Source: Pseudomonas sp. Q11
Lineage (GTDB): Bacteria > Pseudomonadota > Gammaproteobacteria > Pseudomonadales > Pseudomonadaceae
Reading direction: 5' to 3'
DNA: 64,000 nt
Assembly: GCF_024494355.1 (NCBI RefSeq)
Contig: NZ_JAKNQY010000015.1
Coordinates: 93,110 to 157,109, forward strand
In this document: in pieces, positions 42,425 to 51,595 of the stretch
How the letters are laid out: every line of letters starts with the position of its first letter
Numbering within the stretch: the stretch's first letter is position 1
Notes under the pieces: generated by a model
Seen by the model: the letters and a program-made list of their open reading frames with translations, nothing else
Database searches by the model: none
Told to the model about the DNA's origin: nothing
Made by a program: the position numbers and the translations under genes

Positions 42425-43366
42425 GTGAGCGCTGACTACCCACGCGACCTGATCGGTTACGGCAGTAACCCTCCCCATCCTCAGTGGCCGGGCAACGCCC
42501 GTATTGCCCTGTCCTTCGTGCTCAACTACGAGGAAGGCGGCGAGCGCAACGTCCTGCATGGCGACAAGGAGTCCGAAGCGTTTCTCTCGGAAATGGTTTC
42601 GGCGCAACCACTGCCGGGCGAGCGCAACATGAGCATGGAATCGCTCTACGAGTATGGCAGCCGCGCCGGTGTCTGGCGGGTCCTCAAGCTGTTCAAGGAA
42701 TTCGATATTCCGCTGACGATCTTCGCGGTGGCCATGGCTGCCCAGCGCCACCCGGAGGTGATCCGCGCCATGGTCGCCGCCGGTCACGAAATCTGCAGCC
42801 ACGGCTATCGCTGGATCGACTATCAATACATGGATGCAGCCGAGGAACGCGAGCACATGCTCGAAGCGATCCGCATCCTGACCGAAATCACTGGCGAACG
42901 CCCGTTGGGCTGGTACACCGGCCGCACGGGCCCCAACACCCGCCGGCTGGTCATGGAAGAAGGCGGTTTTCTCTATGACAGCGATACTTATGACGACGAC
43001 CTGCCCTACTGGGAACCTAACACCCCTACCGGCAAGCCGCACCTGGTAATTCCGTATACCCTGGACACCAACGACATGCGCTTCACCCAGGTCCAGGGTT
43101 TCAACAAGGGCGAAGATTTTTTCCAATACCTCAAGGATGCTTTCGACGTGCTGTATGCCGAAGGCAGCGAGGCGCCGAAGATGCTTTCCATCGGCCTGCA
43201 CTGCCGCCTGATCGGCCGGCCTGCCCGTCTCGCGGCCCTCAAGCGGTTTCTTGAATACGCCAAGGGTCATGAGCAGGTCTGGTTCAGCCGTCGCGTCGAC
43301 ATCGCCCGCCACTGGCAGCAGACCCACCCACATCCGGGCGCTTTGAAATCAGGGGCTTCGAAATGA
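42425..43366 (+). CDS. puuE: Cofactor-independent allantoinase (polysaccharide-deacetylase fold)
   Basis: A 313-residue enzyme that hydrolyses allantoin to allantoate. The sequence SADYPRDLIGYGSNPPHPQWPGNARIALSFVLNYEEGGERN is the PuuE start known from P. fluorescens, with the GTG at 42425 and AAGGA upstream. Conserved segments are ICSHGYRWIDYQYM, GWYTGRTGPNTRRLV and LSIGLHCRLIGRPARL. The family is unrelated to metal-dependent AllB allantoinases. It overlaps uraD by four bases, which couples their translation. Confidence 0.95.
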   Translation: MSADYPRDLIGYGSNPPHPQWPGNARIALSFVLNYEEGGERNVLHGDKESEAFLSEMVSAQPLPGERNMSMESLYEYGSRAGVWRVLKLFKEFDIPLTIFAVAMAAQRHPEVIRAMVAAGHEICSHGYRWIDYQYMDAAEEREHMLEAIRILTEITGERPLGWYTGRTGPNTRRLVMEEGGFLYDSDTYDDDLPYWEPNTPTGKPHLVIPYTLDTNDMRFTQVQGFNKGEDFFQYLKDAFDVLYAEGSEAPKMLSIGLHCRLIGRPARLAALKRFLEYAKGHEQVWFSRRVDIARHWQQTHPHPGALKSGASK

Positions 43367-43878
43367 CCGCATTCCAGACCCTCAAGCCTTCGACCTTGAG
43401 CCGCGAAGCGTTCGTCAAAGCCTTCGCCGACATCTACGAACATTCGCCATGGGTGGCCGAAAAGGCTTTCGACCTGGGCCAGGATCCGTCGATCGACCAG
43501 ATCGAAACCCTGCACCAGCGCATGAGCGACATCCTGCTGTGCGCCGATCACGCCAGCCAACTGGCGCTGATCAACGCACACCCGGACCTGGCCGGTAAAG
43601 CCGCCGTCCAGGGCCAACTGACCGAAGCCAGCACGAACGAACAGGCTGGCGCCGGTATTCACCAATGCTCGAGCGATGAGTTTCAACGCTTCACCGAGCT
43701 GAACGAGGCTTACAAGGCCAAGTTCAAGTTTCCCTTCATCATGGCGGTAAAAGGCAGCAACCGGCATCAGATCCTCGCGGCGTTCGAAACGCGCATCCAC
43801 CACTCGGCAGACACCGAGTTCAAATGCGCGCTGGCAGAGATCAACAAGATCGCGTTGTTCCGATTACTGACTCTTTAG
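43363..43878 (+). CDS. uraD: OHCU decarboxylase
   Basis: A 171-residue enzyme that decarboxylates 2-oxo-4-hydroxy-4-carboxy-5-ureidoimidazoline to S-allantoin. Typical segments are FADIYEHSPWVAEKAF, INAHPDLAGKAA with the catalytic histidine, LTEASTNEQAGAG and FPFIMAVKG. Full length. Its start overlaps the puuE stop (ATGA). Confidence 0.95.
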   Translation: MTAFQTLKPSTLSREAFVKAFADIYEHSPWVAEKAFDLGQDPSIDQIETLHQRMSDILLCADHASQLALINAHPDLAGKAAVQGQLTEASTNEQAGAGIHQCSSDEFQRFTELNEAYKAKFKFPFIMAVKGSNRHQILAAFETRIHHSADTEFKCALAEINKIALFRLLTL

Positions 43879-43945
43879 CGAGCAGCCCTGAGGCCCAGGC
43901 CCCTGCAAGCATCCCCAGCCAACTTATTAAAGGCAGACAAGAAGA

Positions 43946-44941
43946 ATGAAAGCTTACGCCGTACCCTTCGAGAAGTTCGTCAACCTGGCCGACGCCCGCC
44001 TGGGCACCAAGATCATTTCGGTCACCGATGACTGGTTCGCCGACGCCAACCGTCTGTTCCAGCCGACTCCGGCCGTATGGAAGGAGGGCGTGTTCGATGA
44101 CAACGGCAAGTGGATGGACGGCTGGGAGTCGCGCCGCAAGCGCTTCGAAGGCTACGACAGCGCGGTGATCCGCCTGGGCGTACCGGGTTCGATCAAGGGC
44201 GTGGACATCGACACTTCATTCTTCACCGGCAACTACCCGCCGTCGGCGTCCCTGGAAGCCTGCTTCCTGACCTCGGGCGAGCCAGACGAAAATACCCAAT
44301 GGACTGAAGTGCTGTCGGCCGTCGAGCTGCAAGGCGACAGCCACCACTACCATGAAATCAGCAACGACCAGGCGTTCAGCCACCTGCGTTTCAACATCTA
44401 CCCCGATGGTGGCGTGGCCCGGCTGCGGGTCTACGGCATTCCGTACCGCGACTGGTCGGCCGTGGGCGACAATGAACAGATCGACCTGGCCGCGGCCCTT
44501 AATGGCGGCCGCGCCCTGGCCTGTTCCGACGAACACTTCGGTCGCATGAGCAACATCCTCAACCCCGGTCGCGGGGTGAACATGGGCGATGGCTGGGAAA
44601 CCGCCCGTCGTCGTACCCCCGGCAATGACTGGGTGATCGTCGCTCTGGGCCATGCCGGTGAAGTCGAGAAAGTCATCGTCGACACCCTGCACTTCAAGGG
44701 CAACTACCCGGACAGCTGCTCGATCCAGGGCGCGTTCGTCAAGGGCGGTACCGACAGCCAGATCGAAACCCAGTCGTTGTTCTGGCGTGAATTGCTGCCC
44801 AGCCAGAAGCTGGAAATGCACGCCGAACACACCTTCGCCGAGCAGATCAAGGCGTTGGGGCCGATCACCCATATCCGCCTGAACGTGTTCCCGGATGGTG
44901 GTGTAAGTCGCCTGCGGGTGCTTGGCAAGGTCGCGAAGTAA
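43946..44941 (+). CDS. alc: Allantoicase
   Basis: A 331-residue enzyme that splits allantoate into ureidoglycolate and urea. The protein is a tandem of two similar jelly-roll domains: FSHLRFNIYPDGGVARLRVYG ends the first and ITHIRLNVFPDGGVSRLRVLG the second. The start MKAYAVPFEKFVNLADARLGTKI is typical. The gene follows uraD by 67 bases and is followed by a perfect REP hairpin. Confidence 0.95.
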   Translation: MKAYAVPFEKFVNLADARLGTKIISVTDDWFADANRLFQPTPAVWKEGVFDDNGKWMDGWESRRKRFEGYDSAVIRLGVPGSIKGVDIDTSFFTGNYPPSASLEACFLTSGEPDENTQWTEVLSAVELQGDSHHYHEISNDQAFSHLRFNIYPDGGVARLRVYGIPYRDWSAVGDNEQIDLAAALNGGRALACSDEHFGRMSNILNPGRGVNMGDGWETARRRTPGNDWVIVALGHAGEVEKVIVDTLHFKGNYPDSCSIQGAFVKGGTDSQIETQSLFWRELLPSQKLEMHAEHTFAEQIKALGPITHIRLNVFPDGGVSRLRVLGKVAK

Positions 44942-44950
44942 TGCTGAGCC

Positions 44951-45037
44951 TGTAGGAGCTGGCGAAGCCTGCGATCTTTTGATCTTTGTTTCTCAAAGGG
45001 CAAGATCAAAAGATCGCAGGCTTCGCCAGCTCCTACA
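44951..45037. repeat. Perfect REP hairpin between alc and allA
   Basis: Two 36-base arms, 44951-44986 and 45002-45037, are exactly complementary around a 15-base loop. The arms begin TGTAGGAGCTGGCGAAGCCT. This is the cleanest member of the GTAGGAGCTG family here and lies inside the operon. Confidence 0.9.
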
Positions 45038-45084
45038 GGGAATGCAGTGAACTGAAAATACATTTCAAAGATAAGAAGACCAGC

Positions 45085-45588
45085 ATGCGCACACTCAAGA
45101 TCGAACCGTTGACCAAAGAAGCCTTCGCCCCATTCGGTGACGTGATCGAAACCGACGGCAGCGATCACTTCATGATCAACAACGGTTCGACCATGCGTTT
45201 CCATCGCCTGGCGACGGTTGAAACCGCCGAGCCGGATGACAAGGCGATCATCAGCATCTTCCGCGCCGACGCGCTGGACATGCCGCTGACCGTACGCATG
45301 CTGGAGCGCCATCCGCTGGGTAGCCAGGCTTTCATCGGGCTGCTCGGCAACCCCTTTCTGATCGTGGTCGCGCCACTTGGCGATGTACCTGTATCAGGCT
45401 TGGTCCGCGCCTTCGTCACCAACGGCAGGCAGGGCATTAATTACCATCGCGGCGTCTGGCACCACCCGGTGCTGACGATCGAAAAGCGGGATGACTTCCT
45501 GGTGGTTGATCGCAGTGGCACAGGCAATAACTGCGATGAGCATTTTTTCAAAGAGGATGAGTTGCTGATCCTCGCCCCCCACCAATAA
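45085..45588 (+). CDS. allA: Ureidoglycolate lyase
   Basis: A 167-residue cupin-like enzyme that releases urea from ureidoglycolate and leaves glyoxylate. Signatures are LKIEPLTKEAFAPFGDVIE, ERHPLGSQAFIGL, NYHRGVWHHPVL and a CDEHFF tail. The ATG at 45085 is the family start; the longer open frame would run through the REP hairpin. The glyoxylate formed is the substrate of gcl at the start of the window. Confidence 0.94.
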   Translation: MRTLKIEPLTKEAFAPFGDVIETDGSDHFMINNGSTMRFHRLATVETAEPDDKAIISIFRADALDMPLTVRMLERHPLGSQAFIGLLGNPFLIVVAPLGDVPVSGLVRAFVTNGRQGINYHRGVWHHPVLTIEKRDDFLVVDRSGTGNNCDEHFFKEDELLILAPHQ

Positions 45589-45640
45589 GAGAAGCGTCCG
45601 ATCACGCGAAAACAAGCGTGACGGGCAAGAGGTAAAGACT

Positions 45641-46942
45641 GTGGAAGCACATATGCTGGAATGGCTGAACCTGAGCGTGCGCTGGGTTCATATGATCACT
45701 GGCGTGGCCTGGATCGGCGCGTCGTTCTACTTCGTCTGGCTGGAAAACAACCTCAATCGCGTCAACCCCAAAAGCGGTCTGGCCGGTGATTTGTGGGCCA
45801 TCCACGGTGGTGGCATCTACCACCTGGAAAAATACAAACTCGCGCCGCCGTCCATGCCGGACAATCTGCACTGGTTCAAATGGGAAGCCTACTTCACCTG
45901 GATGTCGGGCGTCGCCCTGCTGTGCCTGGTGTTCTATTGGAACCCGACCCTGTACCTGCTGGCACCGGGCAGCAGCCTGAGCGGGCCCGAAGGCGTCGCC
46001 CTGGGCATCGGCTCGTTGTTCGTCGGCTGGTTCGTGTATTCCTTTCTCTGCGACTCGGCCCTGGGCAAACGCCCTGCCCTGCTCGGCCTGATCCTGTTCG
46101 TGCTGTTGATCGCCGCGGCCTACGGGTTCAGCAAGGTGTTCAGCGGTCGCGGTGCCTACCTGCATGTTGGCGCGGTCATCGGGACAATCATGGTCGGCAA
46201 CGTGTTCCGCATCATCATGCCGGCTCAACGCGCGCTGGTGGCGGCCATTGCCGAGAACCGCACGCCTGATCCGGCGCTGCCGGCCAAGGGCCTGTTGCGC
46301 TCGCGCCACAACAACTACTTCACCCTGCCGGTGCTGTTCATCATGATCAGCAACCATTTCCCGAGCACCTATGGCAGCCAGTACAACTGGTTGATTCTGG
46401 CCGGGATCGCCGTGGCGGCGGTGTTGGTGCGACACTATTTCAATACCCGCCACGACAGCAACAAGTATGCCTGGACGCTGCCGGTCGGTGCCCTGGCGAT
46501 GATCTGCCTGGCTTATGTCACAGGTCCCAAGCCCATGGCCACAGCGCCGGAAGTGGCCAAGGCCCCTGGTGTGATCGAGTACCAACCGTTGCCGGAAACG
46601 GCAGTGGGCGGCGGCGCAAAACCGGCGACGGCAGCGCCAGCACCATCATCGACGCCGGCCCAGGCCGCCAATGCCCAAGGCCCCTCGTTCGAGAGGGTCC
46701 ACAGCGTGATTCAGGAGCGCTGCTCGGTCTGCCATTCGGCCAAACCCACCAGCCCGTTGTTCAGCGCCGCGCCGGGCGGGGTGATGTTCGATACCCCGCA
46801 ACAGATCCAGCAACAAGCCGCGCGCATCCAGGCCCAAGCCGTGGCCACGCAGATCATGCCCTTGGGCAATATCACCCAGATGACCCAACAGGAACGCGAC
46901 CTGATCGGCGCGTGGATCACCCAGGGGGCGCGGACGAACTGA
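45641..46942 (+). CDS. puuD: Membrane urate hydroxylase with C-terminal cytochrome c domain
   Basis: A 433-residue urate oxidase of the PuuD type. About eight membrane segments cover residues 1-300, starting with LEWLNLSVRWVHMITGVAWIGASFYFVWLENNLN. A Pro/Ala-rich linker (about 300-345) leads to a cytochrome c domain with the haem motif CSVCH (in QERCSVCHSAKPTSPLF) and a methionine ligand near QIMPLGNITQMT. It oxidises urate to 5-hydroxyisourate and passes electrons to the respiratory chain. The start is a GTG with GAGG upstream. It is the entry enzyme of this cluster. Confidence 0.94.
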   Translation: MEAHMLEWLNLSVRWVHMITGVAWIGASFYFVWLENNLNRVNPKSGLAGDLWAIHGGGIYHLEKYKLAPPSMPDNLHWFKWEAYFTWMSGVALLCLVFYWNPTLYLLAPGSSLSGPEGVALGIGSLFVGWFVYSFLCDSALGKRPALLGLILFVLLIAAAYGFSKVFSGRGAYLHVGAVIGTIMVGNVFRIIMPAQRALVAAIAENRTPDPALPAKGLLRSRHNNYFTLPVLFIMISNHFPSTYGSQYNWLILAGIAVAAVLVRHYFNTRHDSNKYAWTLPVGALAMICLAYVTGPKPMATAPEVAKAPGVIEYQPLPETAVGGGAKPATAAPAPSSTPAQAANAQGPSFERVHSVIQERCSVCHSAKPTSPLFSAAPGGVMFDTPQQIQQQAARIQAQAVATQIMPLGNITQMTQQERDLIGAWITQGARTN

Positions 46943-47070
46943 GTCCCGCCGACGTCAAACCTGGCACCACCCGCCATACGTAACACCGCTGACAGGCAGA
47001 CCGGCACACGACCGGTCGCCCGTCAGCGACTGCCTGCGCCTCAACAATAAAAACAAGAGGAAAGCATCAG
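46943..47070. other. Gap after puuD
   Basis: 128 bases before the short frame at 47071. GCTGACAGGCAG and CTGCCTGCG-type stretches give a loose hairpin around 46988-47035 (CGACCGGTCG at its centre). Nothing firm. Confidence 0.3.
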
Positions 47071-47187
47071 ATGAACCAGCCCCGCCATCACGCCCCAAAT
47101 TTGCCACGAGTGCGCCGTTGCAGGGCACTTGAGCCCCTGAATGCAGGGCCATATCCTGCGCGGCCGTTTGAATCCGGCGCCTCTTAA
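47071..47187 (+). CDS. Possible small 38-residue protein or remnant
   Basis: A short frame with an unusually good ribosome site (AAGAGGAAAGCATCAGATG). The product would be a basic, arginine- and proline-rich peptide (MNQPRHHAPNLPRVRRCRAL and on to ESGAS). I know no family. It stands between puuD and the outer-membrane channel, where some relatives carry a nucleobase permease, so it may be the residue of a deleted gene, a leader peptide, or chance. Confidence 0.3.
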   Translation: MNQPRHHAPNLPRVRRCRALEPLNAGPYPARPFESGAS

Positions 47188-47447
47188 AACAAGCAGATCC
47201 TGACCGATACGCCAACATTGCGGTGTTGGCAGATGTCGGCCCTCTCTGAAAACACTTTTTCGACCGTTTCGAACCACTGAACAAGCCATTTTCCGATTTG
47301 TCCCGGTCTTGGCTCAGCTCTTGCTGTCAGCGCTTGCCACAAACAAAAAGCTGACCGAACGGATGTTTTTTCCGTGGAAAAAAGGCGCCACACCAGAGCG
47401 CTGACCTTAAAAAAATGCACTACCACTTACCTTTGGGAGCAAACCGA
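47188..47447. other. Leader region of the outer-membrane channel gene
   Basis: 260 bases without a supported gene. It probably holds the promoter of the channel gene. Short runs of A and T occur at 47360-47415, and GGGAG lies eight bases before the ATG at 47448. No clear operator is seen; in particular there is no TTGTATACAA-like site. Confidence 0.4.
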
Positions 47448-48233
47448 ATGAAACGTACGTCTACCCACCTGATACTTGCAGGATCCTTGCTGGCCGGGGG
47501 CCAGGCGATGGCCGGCGACCTGCTGCAGTGGCAGAACAACAGCCTGAGCTACCTGTACGGCAAGGATTTCCAGATCAACCCGCGTATCCAGCAGACCGTG
47601 ACCTTCGAGCATGCCGATGCCTGGAAGTACGGCGACAATTTCTTCTTCCTCGACCGGATCTTCTACAACGGCCAGGACGACAGCAACTCCGGCCCGAACA
47701 CCTACTACGGTGAATTCAGCCCCCGCCTGTCGTTCGGCAAAATGTTCGACCAGAAGCTGCAAGTGGGTCCGATCAAGGATGTGCTGCTGGCCATGACCTA
47801 TGAGTTCGGCGAGGGTGACAACGAGTCGTACCTGATCGGCCCGGGTTTCGACCTGGCGATTCCCGGTTTTGATTACTTCCAGCTGAACTTCTACAACCGT
47901 CAGACCGAAGGCCCACGCGCCGGCGACAATGTCTGGCAGATCACCCCGGTCTGGGCCTACACCCTCCCGGTGGGGTCATCCGATATCCTGTTCGACGGTT
48001 TCATCGACTGGGTCGTGGACAACGACAGCAACTCCAAGGGCACCTACCACGCCAACCTGCACATCGTCCCGCAGATCAAATATGACCTGGGCAAGGCGTT
48101 GAAGCTGGGCGCCAAGCAGTTGTATGTGGGTGTGGAATATGACTACTGGAAGAACAAGTACGCGATCAAAGACAGCGAAGGCTTCAAGACCAATCAGAGC
48201 AATACCAGCTTCTTGCTGAAGTATCATTTCTGA
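47448..48233 (+). CDS. Outer-membrane channel, Tsx/OmpK nucleoside-specific family
   Basis: A 261-residue outer-membrane beta-barrel. The signal peptide is MKRTSTHLILAGSLLAGGQAMA^GD and the protein ends in the outer-membrane signature ...FLLKYHF with a terminal phenylalanine. DLLQWQNNSLSYLYGKDFQINP and TFEHADAWKYGDNFFFLD are the OmpK/Tsx-like start. Members of the family admit nucleosides; next to the urate/allantoin genes it probably admits purine compounds. That is inference from position. Confidence 0.87.
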   Translation: MKRTSTHLILAGSLLAGGQAMAGDLLQWQNNSLSYLYGKDFQINPRIQQTVTFEHADAWKYGDNFFFLDRIFYNGQDDSNSGPNTYYGEFSPRLSFGKMFDQKLQVGPIKDVLLAMTYEFGEGDNESYLIGPGFDLAIPGFDYFQLNFYNRQTEGPRAGDNVWQITPVWAYTLPVGSSDILFDGFIDWVVDNDSNSKGTYHANLHIVPQIKYDLGKALKLGAKQLYVGVEYDYWKNKYAIKDSEGFKTNQSNTSFLLKYHF

Positions 48234-48263
48234 TCACATCGATTCTGGATGCTCAGGGAATCT

Positions 48264-48392
48264 TGTGGGAGCGAGCCTGCTCGCGATAACGGTGGGCCAG
48301 CATCCAGCGATGTTCAATGTGCCGCCCTCATCGCGAGCAGGCTCGCTCCCACATTTGACGGCGCGCCCCGTGGGAGCGAGCCTGCTCGCGAT
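48264..48392. repeat. Three REP copies
   Basis: Copies at 48264-48287 (plus), 48330-48353 (minus) and 48369-48392 (plus) of the GTGGGAGCGAGCCTGC family, between the channel gene and the patatin gene. The odd number leaves one unpaired unit. Confidence 0.85.
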
Positions 48393-48410
48393 GGCGGTGG
48401 GGCCGCTGCA

Positions 48411-49571
48411 TCACCCCGCCGTCACCCGCAAGAACCGGCTCAACTCCTCGCGCTGGGCCAACGCATCCTGGCGCCCCAGCTCGATCAATTCACTGCAATA
48501 GCCCGCTTCGAACAGCAGATAACTCAGCACCCCGGCGCCGCTGGTCTTGGTCGCGCCCGGCCCGCGCAGGAACATGCGCAGCGCACGGGGCAACTCCAGG
48601 CGATGGCGGGCGGCGATTTCGTCGATCGGCTGGCTCGGCGAAATCACCAACACCTCCACCGGCGCCGCGCCCAGCGTATGAGCCGGCACGTCATCAGGCA
48701 GCAGATGACTGAAGCCGTTCAGACGTTCCAATAACTCGATGTCGCTTTCCAGGCTGTCAATGAATGTGCTGTTGAGCATGTGGCCACCGATCTGCGCCAG
48801 GGTCGGTTGCTGGCCGGTGTAACTGCGCTGCAATGGCTCTGGCGAACCGAGGCCGCGCGGATTACCGCTGACCCCGATGACCAGCACGCGATTAGCCCCC
48901 AGGTGCAGGGCCGGGCTGATGGGAGCCGATTGACGCACCGCGCCGTCACCGAAATATTCCGGGCCGATCCTGACCGGTGCGAACAGCAGGGGGATCGCTG
49001 AACTGGCGAGCAGGTGTTCCACCGACAACAGGGCCGGCACGCCGATTCGCCGGTGCCGCAACCAGGCGTCGATGGTGCCGCGGCCCTGATAGAAAGTCAC
49101 GGCCTGACCGGACTCATAACCGAACGCAGTCACCGCCACGGCCCGCAGCTGCTGCTGCGCGATCGCCTGTTCGATACCCGAAGCGTGGAACTGAGACTGG
49201 AGAAGTTCACGCAACGGCGAACTGTCGATCAGGGCCACCGGCAACCTAGCGCCCAGGCCCAGCAGGCTGTGGCTGATGAAACGTGTCGCCTGGGCGATCA
49301 CGCCCCACCAGTCGCTGCGCATCACCTGATGGCTGCGCACCGCTTGCCAGAAGGCTGTCAGACGCTCGATGGCAGTTTTGAAGTCCATCGCCCCGCTGGC
49401 CAGGCTGACCGCGTTGATTGCCCCGGCCGAGGTGCCGACAATCACCGGGAACGGGTTGTCCGCGCCGTCCGGCAACAGTTCGGCAATCGCTGCCAATACT
49501 CCCACTTGATACGCTGCCCGAGCCCCGCCGCCGGAAAGAATCAAACCTGTCACCGGTTCAAGTGGGGTCAT
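48411..49571 (-). CDS. Patatin-like phospholipase
   Basis: A 386-residue serine acyl hydrolase. The oxyanion motif is LSGGGARAAYQVGVL, the nucleophile GTSAGAINA (G-x-S-x-G) and the dyad aspartate in DGAVRQSAP. A C-terminal extension of about 120 residues follows the catalytic domain. No signal peptide is present, so it is likely cytoplasmic and acts on membrane phospholipids. It is followed in the same direction, 35 bases upstream, by the lipid A acyltransferase gene. Confidence 0.88.
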   Translation of the reverse strand: MTPLEPVTGLILSGGGARAAYQVGVLAAIAELLPDGADNPFPVIVGTSAGAINAVSLASGAMDFKTAIERLTAFWQAVRSHQVMRSDWWGVIAQATRFISHSLLGLGARLPVALIDSSPLRELLQSQFHASGIEQAIAQQQLRAVAVTAFGYESGQAVTFYQGRGTIDAWLRHRRIGVPALLSVEHLLASSAIPLLFAPVRIGPEYFGDGAVRQSAPISPALHLGANRVLVIGVSGNPRGLGSPEPLQRSYTGQQPTLAQIGGHMLNSTFIDSLESDIELLERLNGFSHLLPDDVPAHTLGAAPVEVLVISPSQPIDEIAARHRLELPRALRMFLRGPGATKTSGAGVLSYLLFEAGYCSELIELGRQDALAQREELSRFLRVTAG

Positions 49572-49606
49572 CGCAACGCTCCGTGTTCAATAAGTGGACT
49601 ACAGGC

Positions 49607-50539
49607 TTAGCCGCGTTTGTCATACAGCTTCGGCTCGCCCGGCGGACGACTCTTGAAGCGCCGGTGAGCCCAAAGGTACTGCTCGGGGCATTTACTGACC
49701 GACTGCTCCACCCAGCGATTGATACGGATGCAATCGGCCTCTTCGGTCTCCCCTGGAAAATCCTCCAGTGGCGTCTGAATCACCAGACGGTAACCACTGC
49801 CATCAGCCAGACGCTCCTGGATGAATGGCACCACCCGTGCCTTGCCCAGGCGAGCGAACTTGCTGGTGGCCGTGACCGTCGCGGCCTGGATTCCGAACAG
49901 TGGCACAAAGACGCTTTGCTTGGCGCCGTAGTCCTGGTCCGGGGCATACCAGATCGCCCGCCCCGCCCGCAGCAGCTTGAGCATGCCGCGCACGTCGTCA
50001 CGCTCCACCGCCAGGGAATCAAGATTGTGCCGCTCGCGCCCACGACGCTGGATGTAGTCGAACAGCGGGTTCTTGTGTTCGCGGTACATGCCGTCGATGG
50101 TGTGCTGCTGGCCGAGCAATGCCGCGCCGATTTCCAGCGTGGTGAAGTGCAGCGCCATCAGAATCACACCTTTGCCCTCGCGCTGGGCCTGCTTGAGATG
50201 CTCCAGCCCTTCGACATGGGCCAGCTTCGCCAGGCGCGAGCGCGACCACCACCAGCTCATGGCCATTTCGAAGAAGGCGATGCCCGTGGAGGCAAAGTTT
50301 TCCTTGAGCAGATGCTTGCGCTCGGCAGCGGACTTTTCAGGAAAACACAGTTCCAGATTGCGCTGGGCAATGCGCCGTCTGTCGCCGGCCACACGATACA
50401 TCAGCGCACCCAATGCACGACCGGCGCGCAGCAGCAGCGGATAGGGCAACTGAACGATCAGCCACAACAGCCCCAGACCGCACCACAGCAGCCAGAAACG
50501 CGGATGAAAAAATGCAGCTCGAAAACGCGGGCGATCCAT
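49607..50539 (-). CDS. lpxL: Lipid A biosynthesis lauroyl acyltransferase
   Basis: A 310-residue membrane-associated acyltransferase that adds a secondary acyl chain to Kdo2-lipid IVA. An N-terminal membrane helix (FWLLWCGLGLLWLIVQLPYPLLL) leads into the catalytic domain. The active-site motif HFTTLEIGAALLG (H-x4-E) follows GVILMALHF, and WYAPDQDYG is the second conserved block. The ATG at 50539 follows TGGAAG. minC is divergent, 118 bases away. Confidence 0.92.
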   Translation of the reverse strand: MDRPRFRAAFFHPRFWLLWCGLGLLWLIVQLPYPLLLRAGRALGALMYRVAGDRRRIAQRNLELCFPEKSAAERKHLLKENFASTGIAFFEMAMSWWWSRSRLAKLAHVEGLEHLKQAQREGKGVILMALHFTTLEIGAALLGQQHTIDGMYREHKNPLFDYIQRRGRERHNLDSLAVERDDVRGMLKLLRAGRAIWYAPDQDYGAKQSVFVPLFGIQAATVTATSKFARLGKARVVPFIQERLADGSGYRLVIQTPLEDFPGETEEADCIRINRWVEQSVSKCPEQYLWAHRRFKSRPPGEPKLYDKRG

Positions 50540-50657
50540 TACAGCTTCCACAAAGACATGGGCCGCGCATTCTACATCGTTCGACCCGGCTTGCGGCCCG
50601 GGGACGATCTCGTTATAAGTCTCGGCACTTTTAGTGACAAGCCGTTGTACGCCGACC

Positions 50658-51395
50658 ATGAGCCAAACCGAACCGCTAGACCAAGATCCCGTGTTCCAGC
50701 TGAAGGGCAGCATGCTCGCCATTACGGTGCTGGAGCTGGCCCGCAACGACCTGGAGAGCCTTGACCGGCAGTTGGCGGCAAAAGTCGCCCAGGCCCCGAA
50801 CTTCTTCAGCAATGCCCCGCTGGTGCTGGCGCTGGACAAACTGCCGGCCGGCGAAGGCGCCGTGGATTTGCCCGGCCTGATGCGGGTTTGCCGTCAGCAC
50901 GGTCTGCGCACCCTGGCGATCCGGGCCAGCCGCATCGAAGACATCGCCGCCGCCATCGCCGTGGACATTCCGGTACTGCCGCCCTCCGGTGCCCGGGAAC
51001 GCGTGCTGGAGTTGAGCCCGGCCGAGCCCCGGAAAAAGCCGGAAAAACCAGCAGAGCCGACCATCAAGCCAACCCGAGTCATCACCTCCCCGGTCCGTGG
51101 CGGGCAGCAGATCTATGCCCAGGGTGGCGATCTGGTCGTGGTGTCTTCGGTCAGCCCGGGTGCGGAACTTCTGGCCGATGGCAACATCCATGTATACGGT
51201 CCGATGCGTGGCCGTGCCCTGGCCGGTGTCAAGGGTGATACGAAAGCCAGGATTTTTTGTCAGCAGTTGAGCGCTGAACTGGTCTCCATCGCCGGGCAAT
51301 ACAAGGTTTCCGAAGATCTGCGTCGCGACCCGCTGTGGGGGGCCGGCGTTCAGGTCAGCCTGTCGGGCGACGTGTTGAACATCATTCGGCTTTAA
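50658..51395 (+). CDS. minC: Septum-site inhibitor MinC
   Basis: A 245-residue cell-division inhibitor. The N-terminal domain (FQLKGSMLAITVLELARNDL) blocks FtsZ polymers. The C-terminal beta-helix (RGGQQIYAQGGDLVVVSSVSPGAELLADGNIHVYGPMRGRALAG) binds MinD and FtsZ, with the usual RGGQQIYA start. A Pro/Lys-rich linker joins them. The ATG at 50658 is the family start. minD follows after 200 bases. Confidence 0.96.
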   Translation: MSQTEPLDQDPVFQLKGSMLAITVLELARNDLESLDRQLAAKVAQAPNFFSNAPLVLALDKLPAGEGAVDLPGLMRVCRQHGLRTLAIRASRIEDIAAAIAVDIPVLPPSGARERVLELSPAEPRKKPEKPAEPTIKPTRVITSPVRGGQQIYAQGGDLVVVSSVSPGAELLADGNIHVYGPMRGRALAGVKGDTKARIFCQQLSAELVSIAGQYKVSEDLRRDPLWGAGVQVSLSGDVLNIIRL

Positions 51396-51595
51396 CGGAT
51401 ACTGCCGCATTTTCCAAGCATCTCTAAAACGTAGCGAAAACGGCTTAAACGACGTAGGAAAAAGGATAAGGCAGTGTTTACCGGAGGTAGACCCCGTCCA
51501 GCATCCGATTCCAGCCAAGCCTGTCCAATTGCAGCAGTTTCAAGAGATGTTTTTCAGGGGCTGAAAAAGTCCTTTTTCCTTAGGGGTGAAACACC

